A stretch of DNA of 64,000 nucleotides, taken from Buttiauxella noackiae ATCC 51607 (GTDB taxonomy: Bacteria; Pseudomonadota; Gammaproteobacteria; Enterobacterales; Enterobacteriaceae). This document shows positions 20,346-29,584 of the stretch, in pieces. The stretch spans positions 23,131 to 87,130 of the forward strand of contig NZ_LXEO01000039.1 in the NCBI RefSeq assembly GCF_001654865.1, in the 5' to 3' direction. The notes below the pieces were generated by a model. It searched no databases. It had not been told where the DNA came from and saw only the letters and a list, made by a program, of their open reading frames with translations. A program made the position numbers and the translations under genes. The first letter of the stretch is position 1, and every line of letters starts with the position of its first letter.

Positions 20346-21773
20346 TTATTTCCATTCATCGTCAATGGTGATTTGTAACGTGCGAGTTTCACCCAACGTC
20401 CGATACCAATGGGCTGATTTTTTCGCACGTCGCTCGCGGTTGTTTTGCAGGTTAATCTCAATCAATCCGTAGCGGTTTTTGAATGCGTTCATTGGCGAAA
20501 CATTATCGGTGAAAGCCCACAGCATATAGCCCTGACAGTTGGCGCCATCTTCACGGGCGCGCAGCGTCTGGTACAAATGTTCGCTGATAAACGCAATACG
20601 ATAATCATCTTCAATCACACCGTCAGCATTGCGAAACTGAGCTTCATTTTCCGTACCCATTCCGCTCTCCGCGACAAACCACGGAATATTGCGGTACTCG
20701 GTTTTAATGCGCATCGCCATGTCATAAACAATGCGCGGGTAGATTTCCCAGCCACGCGACTTATTCATCCGCCGCCCAGGCAACTCAAACGGTTCATAAT
20801 AATAAGCTGGATGGAATGGGGTCTCCGGGTTCCAGGCTCTCGACGGTGCTTTTACCCGGTGCGGGTAGTACAAATTAATCCCCAATTCATCAACGGTATT
20901 TTCGCGGATGATCGCCAGTTCTTGTTCAGTGTAATCCCACTGCACATTGTGTTTTTCCAGCAATTCCATTAGCTGTTGCGGATATTCACCATGCACCAGA
21001 GGGTCCAGGAATACACGGTTGTAGAACAGATCGTAAATTTGCGCCGCTTGCTGATCATGAGCGGCACTGGACCGTGCATAGGTCACTTCTGGATTAAGAA
21101 TGCAGCCAATGGTTCCGCTATAACCTTTCTCGCGGAAATGTTTCACCACTTTCGCTGTGGCGAGGTTTTTATGGTGATTCCACTGCATCCATTTATGGGT
21201 ATTTTGTTCATATGGCCAACGTAGTGCATCAAGATACACGCGGGTTTGCACCACAATCGGCTCGTTAAAAGTGAACCAGCGATTCACCTTGTGGGCATAA
21301 CGAGCCAAAACTTTCTCCGCGTATAACAGATACAAATCGACGACCTTCTTCGACGCCCATCCGCCGTAAGTTTCAAACAATGTGGCAGGCAGCTCGTAGT
21401 GTTCGAGGCAGATCATCGGCTCAATGCCACTCCTGCGCATTTCGTCGATCAGATTGTCGTAGTACTGCGCATATTCCTCATCAACCACGCCATTTTCATA
21501 GTCAATGAAAAAGCGCGACCAATTGATGGAAGTGCGGTAATGCGTCAACCCTGCCTGTTTCATCAACGCCACATCTTCGCGATAACGATTAATAAAATCC
21601 GTGGCGACCGCCGGGCCGTAGCCCTCATGCCAGACATGCCTGTCGTTTTTATACCAGGCATCCAGCCACGTATCCTGCCCCTCTTTCTTACCGCTCCAGC
21701 CTTCTGTTTGCCAGGCCGATGCCGCTGCACCGAGGATAAAATCTTTTGGGATGGTGATTTTTACGATGCTCAT
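20346..21773 (-). CDS. Family 1 glycoside hydrolase, 6-phospho-beta-glucosidase-type
   Basis: 475 residues. The GH1 acid/base glutamate is in WFTFNEP and the nucleophile glutamate in FVAESGMG; the opening FILGAAASAWQTEG is the family substrate pocket start. The start ATG at 21773 follows GGAAGGT; the open frame extends 21 codons further but overlaps the EIIC gene. Placed 7 bases after an EIIC gene, so it most likely hydrolyses the 6-phospho-disaccharide that the PTS imports, in the cytoplasm. Which beta-glucoside or galactoside cannot be decided. Confidence 0.88.
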   Translation of the reverse strand: MSIVKITIPKDFILGAAASAWQTEGWSGKKEGQDTWLDAWYKNDRHVWHEGYGPAVATDFINRYREDVALMKQAGLTHYRTSINWSRFFIDYENGVVDEEYAQYYDNLIDEMRRSGIEPMICLEHYELPATLFETYGGWASKKVVDLYLLYAEKVLARYAHKVNRWFTFNEPIVVQTRVYLDALRWPYEQNTHKWMQWNHHKNLATAKVVKHFREKGYSGTIGCILNPEVTYARSSAAHDQQAAQIYDLFYNRVFLDPLVHGEYPQQLMELLEKHNVQWDYTEQELAIIRENTVDELGINLYYPHRVKAPSRAWNPETPFHPAYYYEPFELPGRRMNKSRGWEIYPRIVYDMAMRIKTEYRNIPWFVAESGMGTENEAQFRNADGVIEDDYRIAFISEHLYQTLRAREDGANCQGYMLWAFTDNVSPMNAFKNRYGLIEINLQNNRERRAKKSAHWYRTLGETRTLQITIDDEWK

Positions 21774-21780
21774 ACCTTCC

Positions 21781-23118
21781 TCACGCGTTATTAGCAATTT
21801 GTTGCTGTTCGGCCTGCAATTGAGCCTGTTCGGCACGGCGAGAAGCGATTTTCACAAACGGCAGGTAAATCAGCACAGAAACCAAAATACAACCCAATTG
21901 CGTAACGACCGCTCCCATAGAACCGGCAGTAGAAAGCCAGGCGTTGATGAGCGGTGGCGTGGTCCATGGCACCATCACAACGGCTTTACCCGCAAAACCC
22001 ATTACCGTGGCGAAATAACCAATACTGCCGGTGACCAGTGGCGTAATGATGAAAGGAATAGCCAGTATGGGATTAAGCATAATCGGCATACCAAAAATAA
22101 CTGGCTCGTTAATATTGAAGATCCCAGGGCCAAAAGAGAGTTTGGCTATCTCTTTCATTTCTTTCCTTTTTGTCGCAATCATCACCGCAATCAGCAGGCC
22201 GATGGTTAAGCCAGAACCACCGATACTCATATACACATCCCAGAACGGCATGGTGATGATATTTGGAATCTCTTTACCTTGTTCAAACGCGCTCATGTTC
22301 ACGGTAATCGCCCCAAGCAACAGCGGCTCGCGGATAGGCTTAATCATCTGGTTGCCATGAATACCGATAACCCAGAAAAGCTGCGCCACAAACATCAACA
22401 GCAAAATGCCCGGTAGGCTTTGCACCACTTTTTCCAAAGGTTGCTGCACCACCTGATAGACCGCGTCATACAGGTACATGCCCGTCGTTTGGTGAAAAAT
22501 AAAACCAAAGGTCGCTATAGCGGTAACGGTAATGATCGATGGGATCAATGCGGAGAAAGAAGCAGAGACATTCGGCGGAACGGTGTCAGGCATTTTGATC
22601 TTCAGCCCTTCCCTTTTTTCCAGCCAGCAGTAAATTTCAACCGATAAAATGGCGATAAACATGCCAAGGAACAGGCTGCGGGTATCAGAAAACTGGCGTG
22701 CCAGAATGTCTTTCACCATATGCATCTGCCCGTCGACCATCATCTCGATTGTGGTCGGCGTAACACAGATAAAACAGATCACCGCCAGCAATCCCGGGAA
22801 CAGACTTTTAATACCGTTTATCCTGCCCAGTTCGATACCAATCAGGAACACCGCGCCAATGTTCAAAAAGTTAAGCGTGGCGTAGTTTATCGCCGCGGTA
22901 ATCGGCTTTAGCTGTGCGAGAAACGACAGCGCGGAAAAACTGGCAAGACCATTTTTGGGATCCAGCACCATATTAGAGATCAGTACTGAGAATGCCCCAA
23001 CGATGATCACTGGCATCAGGGTAATAAAGGAAGCTTTGATCGCCATAATATAGCGGTAGCTATTGAATTTAGTGGCAAAACTTCCCAGAGAGTCGATTAA
23101 CTTTTCCTGCAAAGCCAT
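21781..23118 (-). CDS. PTS lactose/cellobiose-family EIIC permease
   Basis: 445 residues, about ten membrane segments, with the CelB-type start (LGSFATKFNSYRYIMAIKASFITLMPVIIVGAF region) and the conserved FNINEPVIFG motif near residue 345, which contributes to the sugar site. Only the C domain is encoded; no EIIA or EIIB gene lies nearby, so these must come from elsewhere in the genome. First gene of an operon with the family-1 glycosidase, divergent from a LacI-type regulator with three operators between. Confidence 0.9.
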   Translation of the reverse strand: MALQEKLIDSLGSFATKFNSYRYIMAIKASFITLMPVIIVGAFSVLISNMVLDPKNGLASFSALSFLAQLKPITAAINYATLNFLNIGAVFLIGIELGRINGIKSLFPGLLAVICFICVTPTTIEMMVDGQMHMVKDILARQFSDTRSLFLGMFIAILSVEIYCWLEKREGLKIKMPDTVPPNVSASFSALIPSIITVTAIATFGFIFHQTTGMYLYDAVYQVVQQPLEKVVQSLPGILLLMFVAQLFWVIGIHGNQMIKPIREPLLLGAITVNMSAFEQGKEIPNIITMPFWDVYMSIGGSGLTIGLLIAVMIATKRKEMKEIAKLSFGPGIFNINEPVIFGMPIMLNPILAIPFIITPLVTGSIGYFATVMGFAGKAVVMVPWTTPPLINAWLSTAGSMGAVVTQLGCILVSVLIYLPFVKIASRRAEQAQLQAEQQQIANNA

Positions 23119-23172
23119 AGGGTATACCTCGGTGTTGTCGTTTTTTATTATGTAGTGTGATGTATGACGACC

Positions 23173-23297
23173 TAGATCCGAAAGACTTCAATATGCAGGT
23201 AGGCGGCTATCGAACGAATCCCGATGATCTTACTGAAGTCAGCGATTCGGGTGAGTAAGAGCAGCCAACAACCCTGCATCCTGAAGAGCGACGGGTT
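23173..23297. repeat. ERIC-like intergenic repeat, copy 1
   Basis: A roughly 125-base imperfect palindrome with centre GAATCCCGATGATCTTAC...GATTCGGGTGAG, the layout of enterobacterial ERIC elements (GAATCCCCAGGAGCTTAC...CTGGGGTGAG). In reverse orientation it is closely similar over its whole length to the copy at 45993-46115. It lies between the EIIC start and the operator cluster. Confidence 0.75.
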
Positions 23298-23299
23298 TA

Positions 23300-23313
23300 T
23301 TTGGTATACCAAA
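23300..23313. promoter_or_regulatory. Operator-like palindrome O1
   Basis: TTTGGTATACCAAA is a perfect 14-base palindrome with the layout TTGG-N4-CCAA shared with two further sites. Probably bound by the adjacent LacI-type regulator. Confidence 0.6.
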
Positions 23314-23362
23314 AATAGAACCAACTTCTTAACATTTCCGTGATAAATGTCCCACATTGTTA

Positions 23363-23378
23363 TATTGGGATTCCAATA
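23363..23378. promoter_or_regulatory. Operator-like palindrome O2
   Basis: TATTGGGATTCCAATA has 6-base inverted arms (TATTGG/CCAATA) around a 4-base centre, the same TTGG-N4-CCAA core as O1 and O3. Confidence 0.55.
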
Positions 23379-23390
23379 CCAACCAATTCA

Positions 23391-23414
23391 ATTAATTTGG
23401 TATGCCAAATTAAT
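23391..23414. promoter_or_regulatory. Operator-like palindrome O3
   Basis: Ten-base inverted arms ATTAATTTGG / CCAAATTAAT flank a TATG centre. It is the longest of the three matching palindromes and nearest to the regulator gene, 146 bases before its start. Confidence 0.6.
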
Positions 23415-23559
23415 ATAAATATTCTGAATCATTCAAAAGCGTGATCTGGCACGACAAATGATATAGCGAAGCCGCAAGCCCGATGTTTCATAAACACAGC
23501 ATGTTAAACTAGCGAAATCATGCGACCACGCAGCAAGCGTCTTAATCAGGAATGAATTG

Positions 23560-24576
23560 ATGGTAACAATGCTGGATGTCGCGCTACGCGCTGGCGTTTC
23601 TAAAGCAACGGTATCACGCGTGCTCAACGGGATTGGGCAAGTCAAAGAGAGCACCCGTGAACAGGTATTTAACGCCATGGAAGAGCTGGGCTACCGACCT
23701 AACTTTTTGGCGCGATCCCTTGCCAATCGCAGCAGTAATAGCGTGGGTCTGGTGGTGTCTACTTTTGATGGCTTCTACTTTGGACGCCTGTTACAGCAAG
23801 CCTCACGTCAGACTGAAGCCTGGGGTAAACAGTTGATTGTCACTGATGGGCACGACACGCCGCAAAAGGAGCTGGAAGCCGTGCAAATGCTGGTGGACAG
23901 ACATTGTGACGCTATTGTGCTTTACACCCGGTTTATGAATGAACGCACATTACTTTCGCTCATGAATAGCATCAAAGTACCACTGGTCGTAATTAACCGT
24001 GATGTAAGTCAGGCTCGCGATCGCTGCGTGTTCTTCGAGCAACAGGATGCTGCATTTAAGGCGACTGAATACCTCGTAGAGCAAGGCCATCGCGACATTG
24101 CATGTATTACAGTGCCAATTTCCACTCCAACGGGCCAGGCACGCCTGATGGGTTATCGAAAAGCGCTACAAAAGCATGGTATTGCCTTTAGTGAAGAGCG
24201 GGTCAAATATGGTGATTCAAGCATGGAGCTCGGCCATAAACTGTGCCAGGAATTGCTGGAAAGTCGCGTACCATTTACCGCGCTATTTGCCTGCAACGAT
24301 GATATGGCATTGGGTGCATCGAAAGCTCTGCATCAGTCAGGTGTGCGAATACCACAGGATATTTCGTTGTTTGGCTTCGATGATGCCCCGAGCGCTCAGT
24401 GGCTGGAACCTGCGCTATCGAGTGTCTATTTGCCTATCGATAGCATGATAACCACGGCTATCGATCAAGTCATAAAACTGGCAAACGGCGAGTCGCTTGA
24501 AGCAATCCCACCGTTTGTTGGCAAGCTGGTTTTACGCGAGTCAGTCGGTCCGGGTCCGTATTACGAGCCACGTTAG
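23560..24576 (+). CDS. LacI-family transcriptional regulator (AscG-like)
   Basis: 338 residues. Helix-turn-helix VTMLDVALRAGVSKATVSRV and hinge NFLARSLANRSS, then a periplasmic-binding-protein-like sensor domain; resembles AscG, the beta-glucoside regulator. Start ATG at 23560 is preferred over a TTG one codon before. Divergent from the EIIC-glycosidase operon, so it most likely represses that operon and itself through the TTGG-N4-CCAA sites. The inducer is presumably the imported glycoside or its phosphate. Confidence 0.9.
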   Translation: MVTMLDVALRAGVSKATVSRVLNGIGQVKESTREQVFNAMEELGYRPNFLARSLANRSSNSVGLVVSTFDGFYFGRLLQQASRQTEAWGKQLIVTDGHDTPQKELEAVQMLVDRHCDAIVLYTRFMNERTLLSLMNSIKVPLVVINRDVSQARDRCVFFEQQDAAFKATEYLVEQGHRDIACITVPISTPTGQARLMGYRKALQKHGIAFSEERVKYGDSSMELGHKLCQELLESRVPFTALFACNDDMALGASKALHQSGVRIPQDISLFGFDDAPSAQWLEPALSSVYLPIDSMITTAIDQVIKLANGESLEAIPPFVGKLVLRESVGPGPYYEPR

Positions 24577-24588
24577 CTCTGACAAAAA

Positions 24589-24661
24589 GGGTGGATGAAG
24601 CAGTGCTTATCCACTCTACAATGGCTCTTTGTAGCTCGGATAAGTGCTGCGTCACCCGACA
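24589..24661. repeat. REP pair (BIME-like) between convergent genes
   Basis: Two inverted REP-like units: GGGTGGATGAAGCAGTGCTT... (24589-24620) and its relative on the other strand (24630-24661, ...CGGATAAGTGCTGCGTCACC). They fill the gap between the LacI-type gene and lysA and could form a large stem-loop at the 3' ends of both transcripts. Confidence 0.65.
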
Positions 24662-24672
24662 AAACTATGAAA

Positions 24673-25935
24673 TTAGAACAACTCTAACGCCAGCAACTCC
24701 TGAATAGTCTGGCGGCGGCGAATCAGTCGTGCCTGACCATTATCAAACAGCACTTCCGGTAACAATGGGCGGCTGTTGTAGTTAGACGACATCGATGCGC
24801 CATACGCCCCGGTATCATGCAGCACCAGATAATCCCCCACCTGTACCGGCGGCAGCGCACGAGTTTCTACTTTTCCGCCTTCCTGTTGGGTAAATACATC
24901 CCCCGATTCACATAATGGCCCGGCGACAACAGTTTCAACCAACGGGAACTGAGTCAGCTCACGCCCATCACCCGCCAAAGCAGAAATATGGTGGTAGCTG
25001 CCGTACATCGACGGCCGCATGAGATCGTTAAACCCGGCATCAATCAGCACAAAGTGTCGAGAGCCCATGTTTTTAACCGAACGCACCTGAGCCACCAGTA
25101 CACCAGACTCCGCCACCAGGAAACGGCCTGGTTCAATTTCGAGCTTCACCGCGTGCCCCAGACGCTGAGCAATTTTTTCACGTGCAGCATTCCACAATCC
25201 GTAATAGTGGTTGGTGTCGATTGTTTCTTCACCTTCATGATACGGAATAGACAAGCCACCACCTGCGGAAATCGCCTCCAGATCCTGACCAAAATCAATC
25301 ACCTGCTGTACCATCGCACCACAAACACGCTCAAGGTGGCCGTAATCAACACCAGAACCAATATGCATATGGATGCCGACCAAATGCAGTTTGTAACGCT
25401 GAATAACTTCCAGTGCCTGTGGTAAATCTGCGTGCCAGATACCGTGCTTGCTGTTTTCGCCACCGGTATTGGTTTTCTGGCTGTGGCCATGGCCGAAGCC
25501 CGGGTTGACACGTAACCATACGCGATGACCAGGAGAGACTTCACCAAGCTGTTGGAGCATATCTACGGAACCGGCATTAACCGGAATCTGTTGCTCGGCG
25601 ACCAGTTGCAGCGTCGGCTGGTCAATCATATCGGCGGTGAATACGATATCGTCGTGATTTTCCAGCGGCTTGTAACCTGCCGCCAGCGCACGCTCAATTT
25701 CACCCTGTGAAACAGAATCAACCTTCACGCCCTGCTCGCGCATCAGACGCAAAATATGAATATTGGAGCACGCTTTTTGCGCGAAGCGGATCACATCAAA
25801 CTGACGCAATTGAGCAATCTGCTGGCGAATAATTTGCGCATCGTAAACCCAGACCGGGCAGCCAAATTCAGCTGGCAATGCCAGCAGGTTTTGCGCATTT
25901 AAAGCAGTGTCAGTGTTATTGAGTGGGCGTGGCAT
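24673..25935 (-). CDS. lysA: Diaminopimelate decarboxylase
   Basis: 420 residues, the E. coli LysA length. PLP enzyme of the last step of lysine synthesis (meso-diaminopimelate to L-lysine). The PLP lysine lies in RFAQKACSNIH, with HMHIGSG, EPGRFLVAESG and the active-site CESGD motif. The start at 25935 (MPRPLNNTDT) is preferred to a longer frame that would include the regulatory region. Divergent from its activator gene lysR. Confidence 0.97.
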   Translation of the reverse strand: MPRPLNNTDTALNAQNLLALPAEFGCPVWVYDAQIIRQQIAQLRQFDVIRFAQKACSNIHILRLMREQGVKVDSVSQGEIERALAAGYKPLENHDDIVFTADMIDQPTLQLVAEQQIPVNAGSVDMLQQLGEVSPGHRVWLRVNPGFGHGHSQKTNTGGENSKHGIWHADLPQALEVIQRYKLHLVGIHMHIGSGVDYGHLERVCGAMVQQVIDFGQDLEAISAGGGLSIPYHEGEETIDTNHYYGLWNAAREKIAQRLGHAVKLEIEPGRFLVAESGVLVAQVRSVKNMGSRHFVLIDAGFNDLMRPSMYGSYHHISALAGDGRELTQFPLVETVVAGPLCESGDVFTQQEGGKVETRALPPVQVGDYLVLHDTGAYGASMSSNYNSRPLLPEVLFDNGQARLIRRRQTIQELLALELF

Positions 25936-26048
25936 GGTTGGCTCCGGCAACAATTTGTTTTTTTGTATTACGCCACAGAGTGAAGTGAAGAAAAAATATC
26001 GCTTTAGCCAGAGTCTATGCAAAACTGATATAGATAAAGGAGACCATC

Positions 26049-26972
26049 ATGCCCTCAATAACCCTGCGCCATATCGAAATTTTCCACGCGGTAATGACTG
26101 CCGGTAACCTCACCGAAGCCGCAGGGTTACTGCATACTTCACAGCCTACAGTGAGCCGCGAACTGGCAAGACTTGAGAAGTTGATTGGCCTGCAATTGTT
26201 CGAACGTAGCCGCGGGCGCTTACATCCTACAGTGCAGGGTTTAAGGCTATTTGAAGAGGTACAGCGCTCCTGGTACGGACTGGACAGAATACTGAGTGCT
26301 GCTGAAAGCCTGCGCGAATTCCGCCAGGGTGAGCTCTCTATAGCCTGCCTACCCGTGTTTTCACAATCATTCTTACCGATGCTGATTCAACCATTTCTGG
26401 CTCGCTACCCGGAATTGAGTCTGAATATTGTGCCGCAGGAATCACCGCTGTTGGAGGAATGGCTATCAGCTCAGCGTCATGATTTAGGGTTAACCGAAAA
26501 CACCACAACACCTGCCGGAACGGAACGCCAAACTTTACTCACGCTCAATGAAGTGTGCGTGTTACCCGCCGGGCATCGCCTAGCCGGTAAAAAAGTGCTC
26601 ACGCCGCAAGATTTCGCCGGGGAAAACTACATTAGCCTTTCACGCACCGACAGTTATCGTCAGCTTCTGGACTCGCTGTTTCAGGAACACGATGTAAAGC
26701 GTCGTATGGTGATGGAAACACACAGTGCAGCCTCGGTTTGCGCGATGGTACGGGCTGGGGTGGGTGTATCAGTGGTCAATCCGTTGACCGCTCTGGATTA
26801 TGCTTCAAGTGGCGTGGTTGCTCGTCGCTTCAGCGTGGCGGTGCCGTTTACGGTGAGCCTGATTCGCCCACTGCACCGTCCTGCATCTGCGCTAGTGAGC
26901 GCTTTCAGCGAGCATCTGCAAAACAGCATGCAGATTTACATCGAGCCGCTAAATCAACTGCTCGATGCCTGA
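26049..26972 (+). CDS. lysR: LysR, activator of lysA
   Basis: 307-residue LysR-type regulator with an N-terminal winged helix (LRHIEIFHAVMTAGNLTEAAGLLHTSQPTVSREL) and a C-terminal effector domain. LysR activates lysA in response to diaminopimelate and represses itself. Start ATG at 26049 has AAGGAGA upstream. The divergent lysR-lysA arrangement with a 113-base intergenic region is the same as in E. coli. Confidence 0.96.
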   Translation: MPSITLRHIEIFHAVMTAGNLTEAAGLLHTSQPTVSRELARLEKLIGLQLFERSRGRLHPTVQGLRLFEEVQRSWYGLDRILSAAESLREFRQGELSIACLPVFSQSFLPMLIQPFLARYPELSLNIVPQESPLLEEWLSAQRHDLGLTENTTTPAGTERQTLLTLNEVCVLPAGHRLAGKKVLTPQDFAGENYISLSRTDSYRQLLDSLFQEHDVKRRMVMETHSAASVCAMVRAGVGVSVVNPLTALDYASSGVVARRFSVAVPFTVSLIRPLHRPASALVSAFSEHLQNSMQIYIEPLNQLLDA

Positions 26973-26973
26973 A

Positions 26974-28140
26974 TTACGACTCGGTTACCGGCTGATGGTG
27001 ACCCGTTCCACCACTAAAGTTAATCAGGCAAATGATAAGCCCTATAGCCGCAAGCCCTGCCGCCGCAACCGGAACAGCTGTCAGGCCAAAACCGTGGGCA
27101 ATGACTGTACCGCCAACCCATGCACCGAGCGCATTGCCAACATTAAAGGCCGCAATATTCAGCGTCGAAACCAGGTTCGGCGCATCTCTACCATGCAGCA
27201 CAACGTTGATTTGCAGCGCGGGAACTGTCGCAAAAGCTGCCATCGCCCAAAGGAATAAGGTGATTTCCGCAAGCCACATACCGTGGCTAGTCCAGCGAAA
27301 CAGCAAAGAGAAGATAGCAATCAAGCTAAAACTCAGTATCAGGCTAAAGGAAACTTTCCAGTCTGCCAGGCGCCCACCAAGAATATTACCGACTGTTAAA
27401 CCCGCACCAATCAAGAACAGTGTCCAGCTTACGCCTTGATGAGTCACACCAGTCACCTGTAACAACATCGGTGCGATATAACTAAATAGAGCAAACATGG
27501 CAGCCGCGAAAAAGACAGTCATCGCCAAAGAAAGCCAAAGTTTGCCATTAGCCAAAGCGCTGACTTCACGTTTAAGGTCAGTCGGCGCTTCCTCTTTCTG
27601 CGACGGCAGGCTGACGATCAGCGCAATAAATGCGACCACACCGATGATCGCCACTCCCCAGAACGTCGAACGCCAACCGTACAATTGCCCAAACCAGGTG
27701 CCAATCGGCACGCCCAACACATTGGCCAGCGTCAGACCGGTGAACATCAGTGCCACCGCTGATGCTTTACGATTCGGAGCAACCAGACTTGCGGCCACCA
27801 CGGCGCCAATACCGAAGAATGCACCATGGCAAAGTGCTGTAATCACGCGAGCTAACATCAGGAAATGGTAATTGAGCGCTAAGGCACACAGGATGTTACC
27901 GACGATAAAAATCACCATCAGTAACACCAGTGAGAGTTTGCGCGGCAATCTTGCCGTGAGTAACGCCATGATGGGTGCACCAATCGCCACACCCAGCGCA
28001 TAGCCGCTAATCAACCAACCGGCTGTGGGAATAGAGATCGCCAGATCCCCTGCCACATCGGGCAACAGGCCCATAATAACGAACTCCGTCGTGCCGATGG
28101 CAAATGCACTCATCGCCAGCGCGAGTAAGGAAATAGGCAT
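26974..28140 (-). CDS. MFS transporter, AraJ/YdhP-like (DHA1 family)
   Basis: 388 residues, 12 predicted membrane helices. Conserved DHA1 elements include the opening AIGTTEFVIMGLLPDVA, the motif-A-like loop TARLPRKLSL and motif-C-like GPxxxG-type helix PIGTWFGQLYGWRSTFW. Closest in feel to YdhP/AraJ-type sugar or drug exporters; the substrate is unknown. It occupies the interval between lysR and ygeA, where E. coli has no such gene. Convergent with lysR with only one base between stop codons. Confidence 0.85.
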   Translation of the reverse strand: MPISLLALAMSAFAIGTTEFVIMGLLPDVAGDLAISIPTAGWLISGYALGVAIGAPIMALLTARLPRKLSLVLLMVIFIVGNILCALALNYHFLMLARVITALCHGAFFGIGAVVAASLVAPNRKASAVALMFTGLTLANVLGVPIGTWFGQLYGWRSTFWGVAIIGVVAFIALIVSLPSQKEEAPTDLKREVSALANGKLWLSLAMTVFFAAAMFALFSYIAPMLLQVTGVTHQGVSWTLFLIGAGLTVGNILGGRLADWKVSFSLILSFSLIAIFSLLFRWTSHGMWLAEITLFLWAMAAFATVPALQINVVLHGRDAPNLVSTLNIAAFNVGNALGAWVGGTVIAHGFGLTAVPVAAAGLAAIGLIICLINFSGGTGHHQPVTES

Positions 28141-28263
28141 GGAATAACTCCAGGTTACAGAAATAATAAAAGGCGGCAGAACTGTGTTCGACCGCCAGAT
28201 TACGAGGATGTCAGAGGTGCAGCTTGTTTGGAAAAGCGTGCGCTGCTTAACAAATTAATAACA

Positions 28264-28290
28264 CAAAAAACGCCGGGGGTGACCCGGCGT
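28264..28290 (-). terminator. Terminator of ygeA
   Basis: Minus-strand hairpin ACGCCGGG TCACC CCCGGCGT followed by TTTTTTGTG, 58 bases past the ygeA stop and upstream of the MFS gene. Confidence 0.85.
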
Positions 28291-28347
28291 ACGCTAAGGA
28301 TATTCTTTTTTACCGTTTAACCATTTGAAATATAGAATAAAAAATTA

Positions 28348-29043
28348 TTACTCGGCCAGCATGAAATTCACCGCGTCGGCGGCGTGAATCGCTGCGGTAT
28401 CGAAGACCGGGAGCGGACAATCCTGCTGGTTTAACAGCAACCCGATTTCAGTGCAGCCAAAAATCACCCCTTGTGCCCCCTGCCCCTGCAACTCTTCAAT
28501 GACTTGCTGATAGTAGCGTTTCGATTCTTCGGTGATTTTCCCAAGACAGAGCTCTTCAAAGATAATCTGGTTGATACGCAACCGTTGAGGTTCGTCCGGG
28601 ATCAGAGATTCGATACCAAATTCAGCACTCAGGCGGCCACGGTAGAAATCTTGTTCCATAGTGTAACGCGTGCCAAGCAGCGCCACTTTATTCACACCTT
28701 GCGCGGTAATCACGCGCCCGGTTGCGTCAGCAATATGCAAAAACGGCAGCTCACAGCGAGATTCAATGTGGTGAGCGACTTTGTGCATCGTGTTGGTGCA
28801 CAACACAATACCTTCCGCTCCGGCTTTCTGTAGCCCTAACGCTGCCTGTGCCAGCATATCACCCGCCAAATCCCATTCACCTTTAGACTGGCAAGCTTCA
28901 ATCTCATGAAAATCAACGCTGTGCAGAAGGATCTTAGCGGAATGCAACCCACCTAAACGATCCTTAATACCTTCATTAATTAACCGATAATAAGGAATGG
29001 TCGACTCCCAACTCATCCCGCCCAGTAAACCAATTGTTTTCAT
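28348..29043 (-). CDS. ygeA: Broad-specificity amino acid racemase
   Basis: 231 residues, Asp/Glu racemase superfamily (E. coli YgeA/RacX, 230). It is PLP-independent, with the two catalytic cysteines in VLCTNTMHK and [10 protein letters not shown]. The E. coli enzyme racemises several amino acids including homoserine and lysine, supplying D-amino acids for the envelope. The conserved N-terminus [20 protein letters not shown] fixes the start at 29043. Confidence 0.95.
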   Translation of the reverse strand: MKTIGLLGGMSWESTIPYYRLINEGIKDRLGGLHSAKILLHSVDFHEIEACQSKGEWDLAGDMLAQAALGLQKAGAEGIVLCTNTMHKVAHHIESRCELPFLHIADATGRVITAQGVNKVALLGTRYTMEQDFYRGRLSAEFGIESLIPDEPQRLRINQIIFEELCLGKITEESKRYYQQVIEELQGQGAQGVIFGCTEIGLLLNQQDCPLPVFDTAAIHAADAVNFMLAE

Positions 29044-29173
29044 GACCTTTCACCTATTAATTTTATTACTTTGGTTATATCAGAGAGATTACCCATCAGG
29101 AAAGCGTGATCCGCCTTACAAAACGCTGGCGTGAACTATCGCAAAAGGACTTTTCAGGATACGATTAATTAAA

Positions 29174-29188
29174 TGAAACAACGTTTCA
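29174..29188. promoter_or_regulatory. KdgR box upstream of kdgF
   Basis: TGAAACAACGTTTCA is a near-perfect inverted repeat fitting the KdgR pattern (RAAAYRNYGTTTCA). It lies 18 bases before the kdgF start, where the repressor would block the promoter or early transcription. Confidence 0.8.
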
Positions 29189-29206
29189 CATAGAAAAGGA
29201 TCGCGA

Positions 29207-29530
29207 ATGTTCACTTTTATTAAAGATACTAAACTGGAAGACTTAGGTGCTGGCGTAAGTCGCCGAATTCTGGCTCACAACGGTAAAATGATGGGTGTGC
29301 AGGTTAACTTTGAAGCTGGCGCAATCGGCCCGATGCATAACCATCCACATGAGCAGTTAACCTATGTACTGTCCGGCGAGTTTGAATTCACTATCGGTGA
29401 TGAAACTCACCGCGTTACAGCGGGTGATACGTTATATAAAGAACCGCATGTGATGCATGGCTGCGTGTGCCTGAAAGCGGGTACCCTGCTGGACACCTTC
29501 ACCCCAGTGCGTGAAGATTTCCTGAAGTAA
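29207..29530 (+). CDS. kdgF: KdgF, unsaturated uronate ring-opening cupin
   Basis: 107-residue single-domain cupin. The metal ligands are visible in HNHPHEQLTYVLSGEFE and in PHVMHG near residue 83. KdgF converts 4,5-unsaturated monouronates from pectin or alginate cleavage to the linear ketonised form, which the KduI-type isomerase and KduD then use. It is monocistronic here, with a KdgR box before it and a bidirectional terminator after it. Confidence 0.9.
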   Translation: MFTFIKDTKLEDLGAGVSRRILAHNGKMMGVQVNFEAGAIGPMHNHPHEQLTYVLSGEFEFTIGDETHRVTAGDTLYKEPHVMHGCVCLKAGTLLDTFTPVREDFLK

Positions 29531-29536
29531 ACTGCA

Positions 29537-29567
29537 AAAAAGCGGCACCTGATAAGGCGCCGCTTTT
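29537..29567. terminator. Bidirectional terminator between kdgF and wzz
   Basis: Hairpin AAAAGCGGC-a-CC tgataa GG-c-GCCGCTTTT lies between convergent genes. The stem's A/T ends give a T-run on both strands. Confidence 0.85.
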
Positions 29568-29584
29568 GAGAAATACTGATTTAT

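Noticed and set aside
19039..24661. Region between galR and lysA as a mobile element or prophage fragment
   Set aside because: It lacks integrase, transposase, tRNA target or flanking direct repeats that I can see; only REP and ERIC repeats are present, so transfer is possible but unproven.
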